Assembly (NCBI GenBank): GCA_934659475.1 | Contig: CAKUHX010000088.1 | Location: 1-6,689 of the forward strand | Reading direction: 5' to 3' | Length of the DNA stretch: 6,689 nucleotides | Source: an uncultured Oscillospiraceae bacterium | GTDB taxonomy: Bacteria > Bacillota > Clostridia > Oscillospirales > Oscillospiraceae | In this document: positions 6,028 through 6,689 of the stretch, in pieces | Layout: the number at the start of each line of letters is the position of its first letter | Numbering within the stretch: position 1 is the stretch's first letter | Made by a program: the position numbers and the translations under genes | Notes under the pieces: generated by a model | The model's input: the letters and a program-made list of their open reading frames with translations, nothing else | Databases searched by the model: none | Told to the model about the DNA's origin: nothing

Positions 6028-6546
6028 ATGAGCGATCCCATTGTGACCATCGAGATGGAAAACGGCGGTGTGATCAAGGCGGAGCTGTACCCCGCGATCG
6101 CCCCCAATACGGTGAACAACTTCATCAGTCTGGTGAAGAAGGGCTTTTATGACGGCCTGATCTTCCACCGCTGCATCTCCGGATTTATGATCCAGGGCGG
6201 CTGCCCCCAGGGCACCGGCACTGGTGGTCCCGGCTACTCGGTAAAGGGTGAGTTTGCCCAGAACGGTGTTCCCAACGACCTGTCCCACAAGCGGGGCGTG
6301 CTGTCCATGGCCCGGGCCGGACATCCCGACTCCGCCGGCAGCCAGTTCTTCATCATGCACGATGACGGCCCCTTCCTGGATGGCCAGTACGCCGCCTTCG
6401 GCAAGGTCATCGAGGGCATGGACGTGGTGGATGCCATCGCTGCCATCCCCACCGACTGGAACGACCGCCCCCGCCAAGTGCAGCGGATGAAGAAGGTCAC
6501 CGTAGATACCTGCGGTGTGGACTATCCTGAGCCTGAGAAGGCCTGA
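6028..6546 (+). CDS. Cyclophilin-type peptidyl-prolyl cis-trans isomerase
   Basis: A 172-residue single-domain cyclophilin (EC 5.2.1.8) catalysing cis-trans isomerisation of Xaa-Pro bonds. There is no signal peptide, so it is cytoplasmic. The family signature is intact: FHRCISGFMIQGGCPQGTGTGG at 46-67, LSMARAG at 92-98, GSQFFI at 104-109 and FLDGQYAAFGKV at 116-127. By alignment to human CypA the active-site residues are present: R48 (Arg55), F53 (Phe60), M54 (Met61), Q56 (Gln63), Q106 (Gln111), F108 (Phe113) and L117 (Leu122). Phe116 replaces human Trp121, a change known from E. coli cyclophilins to go with weak cyclosporin A binding. The length fits the PpiB group. ATG 6028 has AAGAGAGG ending 7 nt upstream. 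It is the last gene of the operon and follows the membrane protein by 15 nt. A folding catalyst behind smpB fits a protein quality-control theme, though co-transcription alone does not show shared function. Confidence 0.95.
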   Translation: MSDPIVTIEMENGGVIKAELYPAIAPNTVNNFISLVKKGFYDGLIFHRCISGFMIQGGCPQGTGTGGPGYSVKGEFAQNGVPNDLSHKRGVLSMARAGHPDSAGSQFFIMHDDGPFLDGQYAAFGKVIEGMDVVDAIAAIPTDWNDRPRQVQRMKKVTVDTCGVDYPEPEKA

Positions 6547-6557
6547 TCCAGCATAAT

Positions 6558-6580
6558 AGGCGGCCATTTCTGCTGCCTTT
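6558..6580 (+). terminator. Weak terminator-like hairpin after the cyclophilin gene
   Basis: AGGCGGC (6558-6564) pairs with GCTGCCT (6572-6578) in a 7-bp stem with one G-U pair and a 7-nt loop, followed by TT and an AT-rich stretch (ATGATAAAA). It begins 11 nt after the cyclophilin stop. The U-run is short, so termination may be partial. Confidence 0.45.
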
Positions 6581-6600
6581 ATGATAAAAGCGTGATCCGT

Positions 6601-6630
6601 TTTCCCGGCCGGCTCCGGCCGGCCGGGAGA
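6601..6630. repeat. GC-rich inverted repeat downstream of the smpB operon
   Basis: CCCGGCCGG (6604-6612) pairs with CCGGCCGGG (6619-6627) around CTCCGG, extendable by three pairs (6601-6603 with 6628-6630, one G-U). Neither strand has a T-run right after the stem, so it is not a canonical terminator. It could still pause transcription or protect the 3' end of the mRNA. Confidence 0.6.
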
Positions 6631-6653
6631 CAAGATCTCCAATTTTCCGTATC

Positions 6654-6688
6654 TCCGAATGTGACCCGGCGAAGCGGTCACATTTGGA
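6654..6688. repeat. 13-bp inverted repeat at the right edge, function unclear
   Basis: Positions 6654-6666 pair with 6676-6688. The core is AATGTGACC / GGTCACATT, with one G-U in the outer part. The 9-nt interior can form a further GC-GAA-GC mini-stem. The window ends one base later, so it cannot be told whether a T-run or a gene start follows. It may be a terminator, an operator or an intergenic repeat. Confidence 0.6.
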
Positions 6689-6689
6689 T

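Noticed and set aside
4249..6681. Minus-strand open frame of 810 codons opposite the smpB operon
   Set aside because: It is antisense to three well-supported genes and two promoters, with a low-complexity His/Gly/Ala product. It is a GC-driven shadow.
1..6689. CRISPR arrays, insertion sequences, phage genes, toxin-antitoxin pairs, riboswitches
   Set aside because: No regularly spaced repeats, transposase or integrase motifs, small paired genes, or recognisable aptamer sequences were found by reading both strands.

Overview
The window looks like the chromosome of a GC-rich, low-oxygen Firmicute, most likely a gut member of the Oscillospiraceae (clostridial cluster IV). This is an inference from strong GC bias at third codon positions, clear AGGAGG-type ribosome binding sites, sigma-A promoters, and the particular versions of ClpB, SmpB, MATE and MalT-like proteins seen here. 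No transposase, integrase, phage gene, rRNA, tRNA or CRISPR array is visible. Most of the window is ordinary chromosome.

Layout: (1) 1-162 is the 3' end of a ClpB-type disaggregase gene, closed by a very clean rho-independent terminator (189-223). (2) 224-341 holds a sigma-A promoter (TTGCAT-17-TATAAT) with a dyad across its -35 box and a hairpin early in the leader. It drives a single 824-residue MalT/LAL-type regulator (342-2816) with an N-terminal STAND ATPase, a long helical repeat middle and a C-terminal LuxR-type HTH. (3) An 18-bp hairpin (2833-2874) separates it from a convergent MATE-family efflux gene (minus strand, 2894-4252, TTG start). (4) 4253-4509 is the divergent intergenic region between the MATE gene and smpB. 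It carries the smpB promoter (TTGATT-17-TATGAT) and a 24-bp imperfect inverted repeat (22 of 24 pairs, arms 4314-4337 and 4393-4416) enclosing the probable MATE promoter. (5) 4510-6546 is a tight three-gene plus-strand operon with gaps of 18 and 15 nt: smpB, a six-helix membrane protein of unknown function with a soluble C-terminal domain, and a cytoplasmic cyclophilin-type prolyl isomerase. (6) 6547-6689 holds a weak terminator-like hairpin and two further inverted repeats; I see no gene start there.

Functionally, ClpB (disaggregation), SmpB (trans-translation ribosome rescue) and the cyclophilin (folding) are all protein quality-control genes, but only smpB and the cyclophilin share an operon. 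The regulator and the MATE pump are convergent neighbours. A regulatory link between them is possible but nothing in the sequence proves it. The most interesting item is the inverted repeat around the putative pump promoter, which could be an invertible promoter, a paired operator or a small mobile repeat.
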